The position numbers and the translations under genes are program-made. Positions 10,912 through 21,937 of a stretch of DNA of 64,000 nt are shown in pieces. This stretch comes from Chara braunii (taxonomy: Eukaryota > Streptophyta > Charophyceae > Charales > Characeae): positions 2,580,435 through 2,644,434 of the forward strand of contig BFEA01000013.1 in NCBI GenBank assembly GCA_003427395.1. Direction: 5' to 3'. The notes below the pieces were generated by a model that did no database searches, had not been told where the DNA came from, and was given only the letters and a program-made list of their open reading frames with translations. Within the stretch, counting starts at the first letter, position 1. The number at the start of each line of letters is the position of its first letter.

Positions 10912-11900
10912 TTATAACTTGGCACTGGATCGAGGGTGCGAAAGAGAAATGGTACACAACACCTCGGTGCCGAAGGCGTCGCGAACGGTAAGTGTCTGTC
11001 GATGGAAGTTTACCGTGTGATCTGCACTTGCAAGCAAAGGCATCCCCGGAATGATGTCGAAGTCCGTGTCCAAGACGTCAAACGTCAGCGGTTCGCACGC
11101 ATGAGGTGCAAAATAAACTAACACAGCTTCGATGTAGTGATCGAGGAGTTGTTGCGTCCGACCGTCCTCCACTTGATTGCCGTCGGGTTTGGCTTCCTTC
11201 GAACTTGCGCGCGAAGGCCGGTCCTTTGGATAAAGGACTGGTTGATGAAATTGCGAGTCACACCGCTATCCAGCAAAGCGCTGCAGGACGCTTGCCCAAC
11301 TTGGATGCGAACATAATGGAGCGGTGCGTTGTTATCATCGTACCGCTGAGTGCGAAACTCGCGGGCCACCTTGCTAACATACGCAAGGATGTCCCCCACC
11401 GCAGCTTCGTCATCCGTCGGCGGAGATGGTGGTGCATAAAAGGCTAAGTATGTGTGGAGATGGGCGCATAATGTTGCGCATTGAGGTCTCGGTAAGCGGC
11501 CTGAGGAAGGGAGAGGAAGCCATGAAAAATCCTCGGACATCAATGGGTCCAAGACCTCTATGTTGAACTCGTGCGTAGAATCCCTTGAAGAACCACTTGA
11601 AGATGATAATTTGTCGCCGCTTCCGGACGGAGAAGAAACCGCACACAAATCTTGTCCTTGAGCTTGAGAACCCAGCGAAGGAACGAGCTGGGCAGCATAG
11701 TCCTCAAAAGAATATAAGAGAGGACTGCCGACTTCCGCATGTGCCTCGGAATGAAGAAAGGTCGCTCGCGAAGCAACCGGTTCTGAAGGCGTCAAGAGTG
11801 CAGCCGCATCACTCTCGGCGGTGCTCACTTTCCCAAAGGGAATTTGCCTTTGACTTGCGTGGGGCACTTTGTGGTGTCGTGCACTACGCTGTTGCACCAC
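10912..11900 (-). pseudogene. Element B retropepsin-like protease and linker (broken)
   Basis: An aspartic protease would cut the Gag-Pol polyprotein. The 260-codon run at 11900-11118 has an acidic linker (YSFEDYAAQLVPSL, EVLDPLMSEDFSWLPLP), then VGQASCSALLDSGVTRNFINQSF, in which DSG is the catalytic triad of retropepsins. A frame shift follows. The second half (11172-10912) has CEPLTFDVLDTDFDIIPGMPLL, the usual DxILGMDWL-like flap strand, and HTVNFHRQTLTV. The linker before the protease domain is long and shared with E and F. Catalytic Asp is present but the frame is broken. Confidence 0.85.
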
Positions 11901-13363
11901 AAACCGTATCGGTACTTAGTACGGATGCAGTACCGTAATGTGCCCAAGGCTCTTGAGATGCTGGCCCGGTCCCGGGGAATGAAGTGGTGTGTGTCTTCGG
12001 TTTGTCGCGCCCTCACCCTTTGGTGGGGCGGCCACCATCCCAGGCGGCTGCCAATCTGTCTCCTTCATCAGAAGAGGCAGCCTCGTTTGAAGGGTCGGTC
12101 AGTGTAGTTGTTGCGACCACAACCACTTTCGGTCGATGCTGATCTCTGCCCTGGCTTGCAGCAGACGAACGACCCAAATTCTTGGCTTCGGTGTTCGTCA
12201 CGATGATCTGCAAGGCTTTATCAAATAGCTTCTCGCTTGTGGTGAGCATCTCCACAACTTGCGTCAAGGCGTTCTGCAACGCTGGACAGCTCCTCATGAT
12301 GAAGAAGTGTTTGATGCTTGTAAAGGTCGTCCGCAAGTTTGGTGTGATGCCAAGCGTTGGTACTTGGTTATCTAGTCCGCGCTCGGCAGCGTGTTCTAAT
12401 AGAACTTGTGGGCGGCTCCACTTGGAACCGCTTGTGCCATGCTGCTTTGAGATCAGGCCAACTGATCTGCGTATGCAGCTTGGAGACTGGGACGGTGAGC
12501 GCGGACAACATATTGTTCAACCATGCTTGGCATGCGCCCCCGGATCGGGAGTATAAGTCCACATGTCGGTTGGCGTCACTGACTTTGTGGATGTCCAACT
12601 TCAGCTCAAACTGGCTCCACCAAGGAATTGGTTCCGTCTTCGTGGCGTCACAAAAAATCTGCACGCCCTCATACTTTGGGATGCTCTCTTGCAATTTGGC
12701 GGTAGGACTGGCTGCGGTGGCGCAAATCTGCTGGTCAATCCGTTGATTTGTCGCTCGAGCGCCGTCCTTGAGAGTTCTGACGTTGACGCGATTCGCGAAG
12801 TTGGAGGGTCCGGTGATGGTGGCTGCTGCAGGCTGTTGTTCCAGCCGGCGTACCTGGTCAAGCAGGTCGTCGATTAGTCGAGCCTACTTTCTGACCTGGG
12901 TGTCCACGTAGAGGATGTCCTCCTGCTGCGCTGTGCAGGTGGCAACCAAGTCAGCCACATGTTCAATTGCGGTTGCAAGGTCGCGCACAGCAGCGGGGGC
13001 GTCCTCCTCTTCGGCAACCGCTGCCCATTCACTGGCAACCACCTCGAGGTCCCCCTCGGAAGCTGCTGCCCATTCACTGGCAACCACCTCAAGGTCCCCC
13101 TCGGATTCGAAGAGTTTGTCTCGGCGTAGTCGATGGCGGTCGTCTGCGGCCTTTCTTGCTGCATCGGCGTCCTCCTGTCGCTGTTGCTCATCGAGGCGAC
13201 GTTGTTCTTCGGCCTCCTCGTCCCTCTTCTTTCGTGCAGCTGTGGCCACCTCTGCCCGTTGTTTGAACTCCGCCACCATGGTCAGCATGCGGGCCTCATA
13301 GGCTTCAGGTGTCTCTCCAGTCTGCTGCTCCATGCCGCTTGTTTGTGAGTGGGTGAGCACCAT
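11825..13363 (-). pseudogene. Element B gag (broken)
   Basis: Gag would form the virus-like particle. I take the start as the ATG at 13363 (MVLTHSQTSG), with a second ATG at 13333 (MEQQTGETPEAYEARML) that matches the start of F gag. A charged coiled-coil-like region follows, containing an internal direct duplication (SEGDLEVVASEWAA twice, 13100-13010). A capsid-like part reads WWSQFELKLDIHKV, GACQAWLNNML and SWPDLKAAWHKRFQVEPP (12620-12420), then SIKHFFIMRSCPALQ. The C-terminal knuckle reads YGLWCNSVVHDTTKC (about 11915-11870): C-x4-H-x4-C is kept but the first Cys is Gly. Three or more frame changes break it. Confidence 0.85.
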
Positions 13364-13998
13364 GTACTGACGTGACCTGCTGATGTGGCGACTTACCAAT
13401 GCCACAGGCGAGGACAGGCAGGAGGAAGAGAAGTAGAGGTGTGACAACGGGGATGGGGTGGGTGGGAACACTGATCACCCAGATAAGGAGCCACTAATCA
13501 AATTGAAAAGTTCGAACTTTGCTGTAATAATAATTTCGGGAAAAAAAATATTGAAATTGCAAGTTTGGCAGGTCTCCCAATCCCCCAGCAACAGAAATCC
13601 TAAAAAAAATAAAATGAAATTTCGAATTTCAGACTGCAAACGGTATAATGATAATAAAGATTAATTTGAGACTGCAAAAATTAAAAAAATTGCCAAGTCC
13701 ACTTAGTTACGAATTAAAAGATATTAGTCCGGATTAAATTCCAGATGAGAGTATGCACAGCAAATGGGGGAATAAGATCCCAAAACTGGAGGCAAGGAGA
13801 GAGTTTTTTTTTTTTATAATCAAATTCCGAAATAGAAAGAATGTCAAAATTCAGAATTAAGAAATTCGAATTTCCTGGTATGCACAAATAAAAACAAATC
13901 AGCGAAAAGATTCTAGAAAATAATTTCAAGAAAATAAATTTGCGGAATAATTCGGATTTTCAAGAAGTGGAATTCGCAAATTTAAAATAAAAAAAAAT
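13364..13998 (-). other. Element B leader, segment 1
   Basis: Untranslated, AT-rich DNA upstream of gag on the minus strand. It is full of AATTC/GAATT words (GAAATTCGAATTTCC, GGAATAATTCGG). The same kind of sequence precedes gag in E and F. It continues at 15251-15594 and 25766-26080 once the nested insertions are removed. Confidence 0.75.
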
Positions 13999-15250
13999 TG
14001 CGAGGATATGACCCCTCAACAGTGCTGGGAAAGGCTTTGCCCGCCCTAAGTGAAGGCGGGCCCGCCAATATGTGCCAAGGCCTGGGTACAGGCCAGTGTG
14101 ATCACCCTAAAGGGATCGTATATGTGTGGGGAATGAGCCCTCACGGGACCCTTAACAGACATGCACATATTCTGGGCAGAGGCCCTCAGCAAGCCCTGTG
14201 CCCGCCCTAAGTCAAGGCGGGCCTGAATATTCACAAGAGGCCAAGATTTGACATTTTCCATATGTGGGTATCAGACAGTTGCAGCATGCCAGTTGGTTAC
14301 AGAGCAACGTGAGCCTCTCCAGGCTCTTTCCGGAATTNGCAGCCTCGATGGGCAGTTGAGCCCAGGGCCCCGTACAGTTAAGGCCCTGGGCGTGTGCTTT
14401 CAGAGGCCGACACATCATACAACAGCCACGGGCCAATGAGTTTGCAGCATTGTCGGCACAAAGTGGCCGTGAGCCAATGAAATCACAGCAAACATGTGGA
14501 GGTCCGTGGACTGCCTGGACGTGCCCAACTGTAAAGGGACCAGGCCCGTAACTGCAACTGGGCCCTGGACGCAGGCATTGAGGCCCGACTTGAAGCTACT
14601 GGATGCATGCCCAGCCAGGCCCAGAGGCAGCAGAGTCTGAGCTCACTTTCCATATAGGAAAGTGAGCATCGCTGGGCAGGTCATTCTGGCCTGGGCAGGC
14701 AATGCAGCCGCTCTGCTGCGTTGCAACTTCGTGTTTGACACGAAGCTGCCAGCTGGGTCGCGCGCATGGGCGCTGAGGTGTGAGGTGCACTGCTGTGCAG
14801 TGGGCGCACGACAACCATAGCCGGGTTGCTGAGCGCAGGACTGGATGGCGATGGTGGTCTTTGGGTGTTGAGAATGCACACTGTGGGAAGTCAGGGGTGA
14901 TGAGTAGAGATGAGATACATACCTGGTGCATGAGGGAGGTCAGCTATGGTGTTGACGTCATGTACATTGGTCTTCAAGGTCGAAGTGAGCCTGTTGCGTG
15001 AACGCTGGTGTAGTAGGATAGGCGAGTAGTGTAGGCTGGGCGCTGGGCGCCCGACAGAGTAGGAGCGACATAGGATACGGTGTTGGTGTGGCCTGAGGGC
15101 TTGGACATTGGCTCGTGAGTTCATTGTATTGCTCTTATCTGGATGGAATCTCGGTGCATTTGCATTCTTTGCTTGCACATGACTACTTGGACATCTGTGC
15201 GATTTCGCAACTTGGTTTTCTGTATATCGCTCTTGCTCATATTCCTTGCA
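13999..15250 (+). mobile_element. Lone LTR of the A/C/D family inside element B leader
   Basis: Starts TGCGAGGATATGACCCC and ends ATTCCTTGCA, the terminal inverted repeat of this family, about 1.25 kb. It has the CCCTAAGTGAAGGCGGGCC marker at 14045 and a second copy near 14206. The bases after it (ATTTG) look like the first bases after an LTR before a primer site, and no matching duplication is visible. It may therefore be a truncated 5' LTR and not a clean solo LTR. Frames inside it are short and not genes. Confidence 0.8.
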
Positions 15251-15594
15251 ATTTGTGGAATAATTCCGAAATTCAAGAAACGAATTCGCGAAATAATTCT
15301 GATTTTCAGAAAGATAAGTTCTCGAAAATTCATGGAATAAGTCCAAAAAAAAGCACGAAAATAAAAACCGCGGAATAAATCACGGAATATTCCGATTTTC
15401 TAGAAAATAAATCGCTGAATATTCCTGATAAAACTGCAAAATAAATTGCAGAATATTCCTATTTTCAAGAAAATAAAATCGCAACATAAATCGTGGAATA
15501 TTCCTATTAAATCACGAAATAGATCGGATTGATATTCCGATTATCAAGTGACTATAGCGTGGAAAAAAAAATAAAATTCCGCGGAATATTCAGA
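15251..15594 (-). other. Element B leader, segment 2, with GAATATTC array
   Basis: AT-rich leader DNA with five exact GAATATTC palindromes at 15385, 15417, 15451, 15496 and 15584, spaced 32, 34, 45 and 88 bp. No coding potential. Confidence 0.75.
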
Positions 15595-16594
15595 TGCAAG
15601 GAAAATGAGCAATAGCGAGATGACAGAATCCACACAATCACATTGAAAGCCATAAAGTCCCACAGTGTCCAGAAAGTAGCATTGCACCAATAATACACCA
15701 ATGGAGAATCATAACACTAAAACTGAATGTCAATGAGAGCTTACTCTCGTCTTCACCAACATAAGAGTCCAGGCCCTTCCCCCTACTTGGCGCTCTGCAC
15801 CCAGGCTACTACAACACAGCCACTATATGCCTACGAATTGACAATGCAACTGTTGACATTAGCAGCCACCGAAGTACTTGAAGATGTTGCCCAATGCAGA
15901 CCATCGCCAATACAGGTATGAGCCCTCACATCATCATCCTCATCTCTATCTCTCTCTCTCTCCCTCTCGTCTTTCTCCATTGGCTTCCCTCTATACACCT
16001 GAAGACCACCACTGCGCCTTGCTGTTTATCCAAGCCCAGCCAACTATGGAAGTTGGGCTATGGCGCTGCCCACAGCAGTGCCCCTCTTCTTACATGTCCA
16101 CACGTGCGCAGCACCTTGCCCCAACTCTAGCAGCAGCACGCGAGCAATCGCTCCAGCAGCGCTGCCGCAAACTAGCCAGTGCCCGAATCCGCTGCCAGGC
16201 AGCAAACTCTTTCCTATATGGAAAGAGTCTGGCCTGGCCTGCAGCCTGGCTGGGCTGTGCCTGTGCCCAAAAGCTTTTGGTAGGCCACAGGTAGCTGGGC
16301 CTCTGCTGCTGCGGCTGCTGGGCCTCGTTCAGTTACACCTCCCAACTGTCTGTGTATGTTGCTGCGAATGTGGCCCAGGCCCTGCATTTCAGAAAAGGCC
16401 TAGAAGGCCGTGGAAAGTGTTTGTTGCTCGGGTCCTGGGTTCCCTCGACCAACTGACGTGACACAACTGCCTGAACCCCAAACAAGAAATTGACAGCATT
16501 CGGCCTCTCGTGATTTGTTAGGCCCGCCTTCACTTAGGGGGGGCACACTTGCATAAGGGGGCCCTTAGGCCTGCCGAGGAGCCACATCCTCGCA
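15595..16594 (-). mobile_element. Element A 3' LTR
   Basis: 1000 bp. It aligns from its first base with 24503 onward (ATGAGCRATAGYGAGATGAC, then CACATTGAAAGCCA) and ends CACATCCTCGCA. It includes the family marker CCCGCCTTCACTTAGGG at 16530 and a short CT tract at 15951-15966. Confidence 0.9.
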
Positions 16595-16608
16595 TTCCCT
16601 CCTCCTTT
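16595..16608 (-). other. Polypurine tract of element A
   Basis: Minus strand AAAGGAGGAGGGAA lies immediately before the 3' LTR start TGCGAGGATGTGG. Element D has the matching ATGGAGGAGGGAA before TGCGAGGC. Confidence 0.85.
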
Positions 16609-16633
16609 ACTTCGATAGTCCCTTGAGAAGTCT

Positions 16634-17445
16634 CTAATCTGCAGGCATCTTTCCCTTAAGTCCTCTTTCGTAGCCTGCAATCACTTGGGGAGCTGTTTGT
16701 TGGAGTTCTTCTCTGGTAAACCACCGATCTTCACTGGGATCAGTATGGTGTCTGAATCTGACAGGGTACTGCATCCTTGGCTTTGGAGGTCGGCCTCTAT
16801 CGGGAGGTTTAGGCATTGGCATCATCCGGTGATCCACGATTTCATCGATGTCGACATGGCCATCCATGGTTGGGGCAGCATTGATCGTCTGAAGGGAAAC
16901 TGTGCAGTTTCTGCAAAAGGTGTCAGCTTTGAGGCATGAAATATTGGGTATGTACGTAGGTGAGCAGGGATCCGAACGACGTAAGAAGGTCCATCTATTT
17001 GATCCCCCACTATGTCTAGGACCTCCCAGGGATTGAGATACTGCGACATTAGTTTTCATGAGATTCCCAATTCTTGACCCAGTTCAGATGACTTGACCCA
17101 GACTCGCTCTCCTACCTGAAATCGAGATGGTCGTCTGTGCTTGTTCTCAGATGCCACAATAGCTTCTTGAGCTTTCTTAATGTGTTCTACAGCCTGTTGC
17201 AGCATTTGTTCATACTTGACAGTGAACTCTATGCTACCAGGCGCTGCAGACGGCTGAGTTTCGGGTAGTAGAAAATCCAAGGTGGACATGGGCTTCCAAC
17301 CAAGATGCAGTTGGTTGGGAGTCATATCAGTAGTGCTATTGACAGCGTTGTAGTACAGGCTGGCGACGAGAGGTAATTTCTCGTCCCAGTCATCCCAACT
17401 TGGCTTGATGTAATGCCTTAGCAGGTGCTGCACTACCCGGTTCAT
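16634..17445 (-). pseudogene. Element A integrase C-terminus with GPY/F and chromodomain
   Basis: Minus-strand frames in order: the end of the catalytic core (MNRVVQHLLRHYI, LVASLYYNAVNSTTDMTPNQL), a helical linker (AVEHIKKAQEAIVASENKHRRPSRFQVGERVWV), the GPY/F module (WEVLDIVGDQIDGPSYVVRIPAHLRTYPIFHASKLTPF, 17049-16930 in another frame) and a chromodomain. The last reads DEIVDHR, YPVRFRHHTDPSEDRWFTREELQQTAPQVI (about 16860-16680). The usual KWKGY aromatic strand is replaced by RFRHHTD, as in D. Two frame changes break it. Role: chromatin targeting of integration. Confidence 0.88.
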
Positions 17446-18144
17446 CTGTTCCGCCTGGCCATTTGACTCAGGGTGATTCCCTTATGTCATTTGCAGTTGG
17501 GTGCCCATCTGTCGAGTCGTACTCTGACACAGTTCGCTGGTGAAGCGAACGTCCCTGTCACTAATGATGGACTTGGGCAACCCAAAGTCCCGTACCCAGT
17601 TATCCATAAACAACTTGATGACATAGTCAATTTTTGTTGTTTCCGGCATGGCGATCAGTCTAGCAGACATGGTAAATCGGTCCATTATGACGAAGATGTG
17701 TCTTTTACCGTTCTTGCTGGTCACACGAGTATCCATGAAGTCCATGGACACACTTTGACCAGGACCGTCAGGAATAGGCAAGGGCTTGATAAGCCCAAGC
17801 GGAGCCTGAGTCCTAGGTTTGTCCCGTTGGCAAACCTAGCAAGTCTCAAAGTACTTCTTTGCATCTTGCATCATAGAGGGCCACCATAATTTCTGCACTA
17901 GATCAGCTGAAGTCTTCTTATAATCGAAATGACCAGTTGCATCATGATATTCTCCTAGAAACAAACTATGCAAAGACACCTTATCTGGCACACACAGTCG
18001 GTTATTCCCAGCCTTCTCAAGGAACAACAAACCATTGACTACCGTAAATTCGTCAGAAGTTAACTTACGGATGATCTCTGACATAACTGTGTCTTCCCGA
18101 TAGGCTTCCACCAAGGATCGAGTTACATCGTTTAGATATACCAA
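17446..18144 (-). pseudogene. Element A integrase zinc-binding and catalytic domains
   Basis: The zinc-binding part (18144-17836) has EYHDATGHFDY (two His) followed by KKYFETC, ending the frame just before the second Cys. The core (17781-17482) has SMDFMDTRVTSKNG (first Asp) and SIISDRDVRFTSEL (second Asp). A single in-frame TAA follows LQM-T, after which GNHPESNGQAEQMNR (catalytic Glu) continues. All three catalytic acids can therefore be seen, interrupted by one stop and one frame change. Sister to the integrase of element D, which has SERD where A has SDRD. Confidence 0.88.
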
Positions 18145-18153
18145 ACTCGGTTA

Positions 18154-18525
18154 TTAGCGCTCCCAAATAATATGCCGCGATAGTGCATCAGCCACCTTAT
18201 TGTATTCTCCCTTTAGAGGGTCAAGCTTGAAGTCATACATGTCTATGACCTTAATCCACCTCTTCAAAGCATCCGAGAGTACAGGTTGTGTCTTGATCCA
18301 ACGCAAGGTTTCATGGTCAGATCCCACGTAGAGTAATTTGCCTAGAAGGTAGTGCCTCCAATGGACTAGCGCTCTATAGAGTGCATAGAGCTCTCGCTCG
18401 TACGTGGACTTAGCTAGTTTCTTAGATGGCATTTTTTTGCTCATGTACTCGATGGGCCTCAACCTTTTCCCCTTCTTCTGTGCAAGGACCGCGCCTATGC
18501 CATATTGGCTGGCGTCTGTGGTCAC
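18154..18525 (-). pseudogene. Element A RNase H domain
   Basis: A 123-codon open run. MTTDASQYGIGAVLAQKKG holds the first Asp, STYERELYALYRALVHWRHYLLG the Glu, YVGSDHETLRWI the second Asp and EYNKVADALSRH the last Asp. All four RNase H catalytic residues are present, so this domain is intact within a damaged pol. It would remove the RNA strand of the RNA-DNA hybrid. It ends at the junction with the integrase zinc-binding part. Confidence 0.9.
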
Positions 18526-19744
18526 AACAAAGGGTTGCTGAGGATCCGAAAGTTTGAGGACTTCATAGTGTGTGAGGGCATACTTGAATTTCTTGAAGGC
18601 TGCCTCACACTCTTCGGTCCACTCCTAGTGGATGTCAAGGCATACTTCAATTTCTTGAAGGCTGCCTCACACTCTTCGGGCCACTCCGAATGGGTGTCAA
18701 GGCGGATTAGGTCGGTTAATGGGGAAGCTACAGTACTATAGTTTTTCACAAAAGGACGATAGTAGCCCGTCATCCCCAAAAACGGTCGGACCTCAATAAC
18801 AATTTGAGGTCTGGGCCAGTCACGTATGCTGGCCACTTTGGCATCATCAAGCCTCAACCCTTTCGCGGAGATTACATGACCCAGGTATAAGATCTTGGTG
18901 CGACCGAATGCGCATTTTTCCAAGTTTACCTTATACTGGTGCTGTGTTAGGAGTCCTAGCACTATTTTCAAGTGTTCAGCGTGCTCCTTTACAGTCCTAC
19001 TAAAAATAGGATATCGGGTACACGACGATAAACTTATCTAAGTAGTCATGGAATATCTGATTCATTGCGTGCTGAAATGTACCTGGGGCATTGCATAGTC
19101 CAAAAGGCATCACCACAAACTCGTACAGGCCGTACCTAGTTTAAAAAGCGGTTTTGTGTTGATCCTCAGGTCTAATGGCAATTTGATGGTACCCGGACCT
19201 AACCTCAAATTGACGGCCCAGTGGCCTCTCCATCACCGACATCCCTGCACTTTATCCAGAAGGTCATAGATGCGGGGTATAGGCTCTGTGTTTTTAACGG
19301 TGATGGCATTGAAGCCTTTATAGTCAATGCACATCCTTAGGGTCCCCCCTTTTTTTTGGGACAAAGAGAACTTGGGCTCCATAGGGGGTCATACTAGGCC
19401 GAATATAGCCCTTTCTCCGTGAGCTCCTTGAGCTGGCGGCGGAGCTCATCTAACTTCGCAGGAGATATCCTATAGAACCATCCTCTAGGTACTTCGCTAC
19501 CAGGGACGATTTCTATTGCATGGACCACGTCCTTTTCTACCACACCCCTACGCTCCTTAAAAAGGTCCGGATAGCTCACAACGACTGCTTCTATCTTTGG
19601 GGGTGTTTTTACGACCTCCCCTTTCTCAGAGACAAAGACTACGTACATGCCCTCCTGGCGATTTTGTTTATAGTAGTTATAGAAAGAGGATGCACACATG
19701 CAGCCATAGTTCTCCACTAGATTGCTAACTTTGAACTTTTGCAA
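18526..19744 (-). pseudogene. Element A reverse transcriptase, active site deleted
   Basis: The N-terminal linker (19744-19394) is open: NLVENYGCMCASSFYNYYKQNRQEG, EVVVSYPDLFKER-like, then RISPAKLDELRRQLKELTEKG. Fingers and palm follow in several frames. At 19024-19010 the minus strand reads GTGTACCCGATATCC where D has GTGTACCTCGACGAC. Four bases are missing, so the YxDD box is destroyed and only one Asp codon remains. After this, CAFGRTKILYLGHVISAKGL and RPFLGMTGYYRPFVKNYS (18971-18750) mark the end of the palm and the thumb. An internal ~60-bp repeat near 18570-18690 (GCATACTTSAATTTCTTGAA twice) breaks the connection domain. Confidence 0.88.
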
Positions 19745-20267
19745 TCTAGCGGTTCTTCCATTAGGCGAACTTGTGGATCATCACCTTCCTATCCCAATAA
19801 ATTGAGGTTGAGCAACCTCGAGGTAGTACATGCCTAGTAGCATATCGGCCGGCAGCTCGTCACTAACAAAGAACGAGGTCGTGTTTCAGTTTCCCTCCTC
19901 CATAGGAGAAGGTGCAAACTACGTCCTTGACATAGTCTTGTACAACCATATTGTGCTCGTTGGCTAGCGTAGATGCTGCAGATCTGCTCAGCCGCGGCAC
20001 TTGGTCCTCTAAGTGCAGTCTGTCCACACAAGCACGACTGATGAAGTTCCGTGTAGAGCCTATGTCTGCGAAGGCGCCCACTTTGTGGCCATCTACATCG
20101 ACCTCTATGACAAAATGTTCACCCCTAGGACCTTTGTTGATCATCACCCAAGAGTCTCTAGGGTCCTTCCCTAACCACTTAGTTTGTAACTCTTCTAAGG
20201 ATTCAGACACATCTCTCGAACAGAGCATCGGTGGGTCTATGTGTTTGTGAGGCAATATCTGGGTCAA
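19745..20267 (-). pseudogene. Element A retropepsin-like protease
   Basis: The open run 20267-19863 has ELQTKWLGKDPRDSWVMINKGPRGEHF, then VDGHKVGAFADIGSTRNFISRACVDRL. The catalytic triad DSG/DTG reads DIG here. Whether DIG is functional is doubtful. The flap region follows (NMVVQDYVKDVVCTFSYGG). The protease would mature Gag-Pol. The same segment in C is cut by a small inverted-repeat element exactly after GPKGEQ. Confidence 0.8.
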
Positions 20268-21113
20268 TAGCCTTGGCCAACGCCTGAAGTGGTGAAGGCA
20301 ACGTTACCACTTCAGCACGGGTAAGAGAGGCTAAAACTCCTACTGGCCCGAGATGTTTCCCTGCGAAGTCCTCATAAAAGCACCACCAAAGTTCGAAGAT
20401 AGGCCCACCACCGTAGGAGACGCTACCTTCGTTGTGACTTTCTTGCCTCGGCAAGTCCTGGACGTATGGCCATAATTGCCACAGATCGGACAAGTGTCCC
20501 TAGCAACTCGGTTCCTCCACACCTCGTAGTGTAAACCGAGTTCCACCCATGCGGGTGTCCCTTTGTTGCCTTGACCCTTGGGCTGGCCTACCTTCTGCTT
20601 CCAGGTCCCCCTAGCCTTTTCTTTGATGGGCGCTACGACCCCCCCGTCCGAAGTCTCGCTAGCCCCATCCTGCTTTGCGTCTTCCCCATAGTCAGGGAAG
20701 TCGTCAATCTCAGTCGCCTGACCATCATGGTCAACGAACATGAGGTTTCCCTTCTTCCTCCAATCTTGGGGAAGTTTCTTCCTACCATCTCCTGCTCCCT
20801 GATCAGTGGTCCTAAGCTTAGCCTCTATATCTAAGGCTTTCTTGCTGAAAGTAGCGGAAGTTATGTACATAGATGTTGGCCTCGTCTACCATCTTGCTCT
20901 TGACATCCGCAAGCAGACATCGCAAATAAGTTGTGAGGAGTACCTGAGGGTTGTAGTGTACACCAGGCACTACGATCAGGTGTTCTACGACGTCTGTGAC
21001 TTCTCGTACTGAACGGTACCGTTTGGAACTGAGACTATTCAATGTGTAAGTGGCCTTTTGAGCCCCTTGAGGTCATGCCACCTATTGTACAGAGTCCGTA
21101 CGAAATCGTTTAA

Positions 21114-21937
21114 ACCACAAGTACCTCCCAACCTGTTTTTGCCAACCCTGAATTTCACTGCACACCGAAAGTTGTCGAGCCTAGGTCCCATTGTTTTTTC
21201 TTTTATGCTTCTCTTCGAAAATCGGAAAAAAAAAAAGAACAAACAAAAAAAAATTAAAAAAATCAACTACGCTAGGGACGTGAGAGCGGCCGGGTGCAGA
21301 TTCTGGGGTACATGTGAGAGTATGCACCTTCAACGGGCGTTACAGCTCTGCTGAAATCACGGCAGCAGGAACAAACAGAAGAAAAAAAGCAAAAATTCAG
21401 CAACAACTCTTTGGACGTGAAAGCAACTAGATACATAATCTGGAGTACCTGTGACAGTATGCCCTCCCAACGGCCATTGTAGCCCTGCTGTAATCACGAC
21501 AGCAGAAAAAAAAGAAAGAAAAAGAAAACAAAAAAGCAACAACACTTCGGACGTGAAAGCAGGTGGATACGAAATCTGGAGTACGAGTGAGAATGCGCCC
21601 CCCGTTGCAAAGTGTCAGCTACCCGTGGAATGCGCCTTGCCTCTCATTGGCAGGGCACTAAACGCGGATCACAGAAAAAGAAGGCAAAACACATACAAAA
21701 AACGAAACTGGCTATGTTTCTGGGTAGATGCGTTCCTTTTGAGTTCTGATGTGAGCACATCTCCTTCACGGTCTTCCCCGACGTCCTTCCTTTCTTTCTT
21801 TTCTTCTCTTTTTTCTTTTTTTTGGTAATGGGAAATACAATTGATGCCGAGCCTGTGGTACCTCTGAACTCTTCGGGGAAAATGGGAAAACGTCCACTTT
21901 TCCCTAATTTCCCAACACTGGCGGAGGTACTAGTGGC
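21114..21937. mobile_element. 824-bp terminal-inverted-repeat element with TTAA target duplication (MITE-like)
   Basis: Left end ACCACAAGTACCTCC (21114-21128) and right end GGAGGTACTAGTGGC (21923-21937) are inverted repeats matching at 13 of 15 positions. TTAA flanks both ends (21110-21113, 21938-21941). Removing the insert and one TTAA restores the gag frame ...AQAHILNDFVRTL..., so the boundaries are exact. It contains no transposase-like frame. It carries about three copies of a ~137-bp repeat. A short relative with the same right end is at 31797-31956. TTAA duplications are typical of piggyBac-type transposases, but the ends here do not start with the usual CCC, so family assignment is inference. 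Confidence 0.88.
21276..21640. repeat. ~137-bp tandem repeat inside the TTAA element
   Basis: GGACGTGARAGC followed by TCTGGRGTAC and CAGCAG-A-rich tails recurs at 21276, about 21413 and about 21549, the last copy partial. Units are diverged. Confidence 0.8.

Noticed and set aside
13999-15250. Clean solo LTR with target duplication
   Set aside because: Flanks AAAT and ATTT do not match, and the right side keeps bases resembling the post-LTR spacer. It is called a lone or truncated LTR only.
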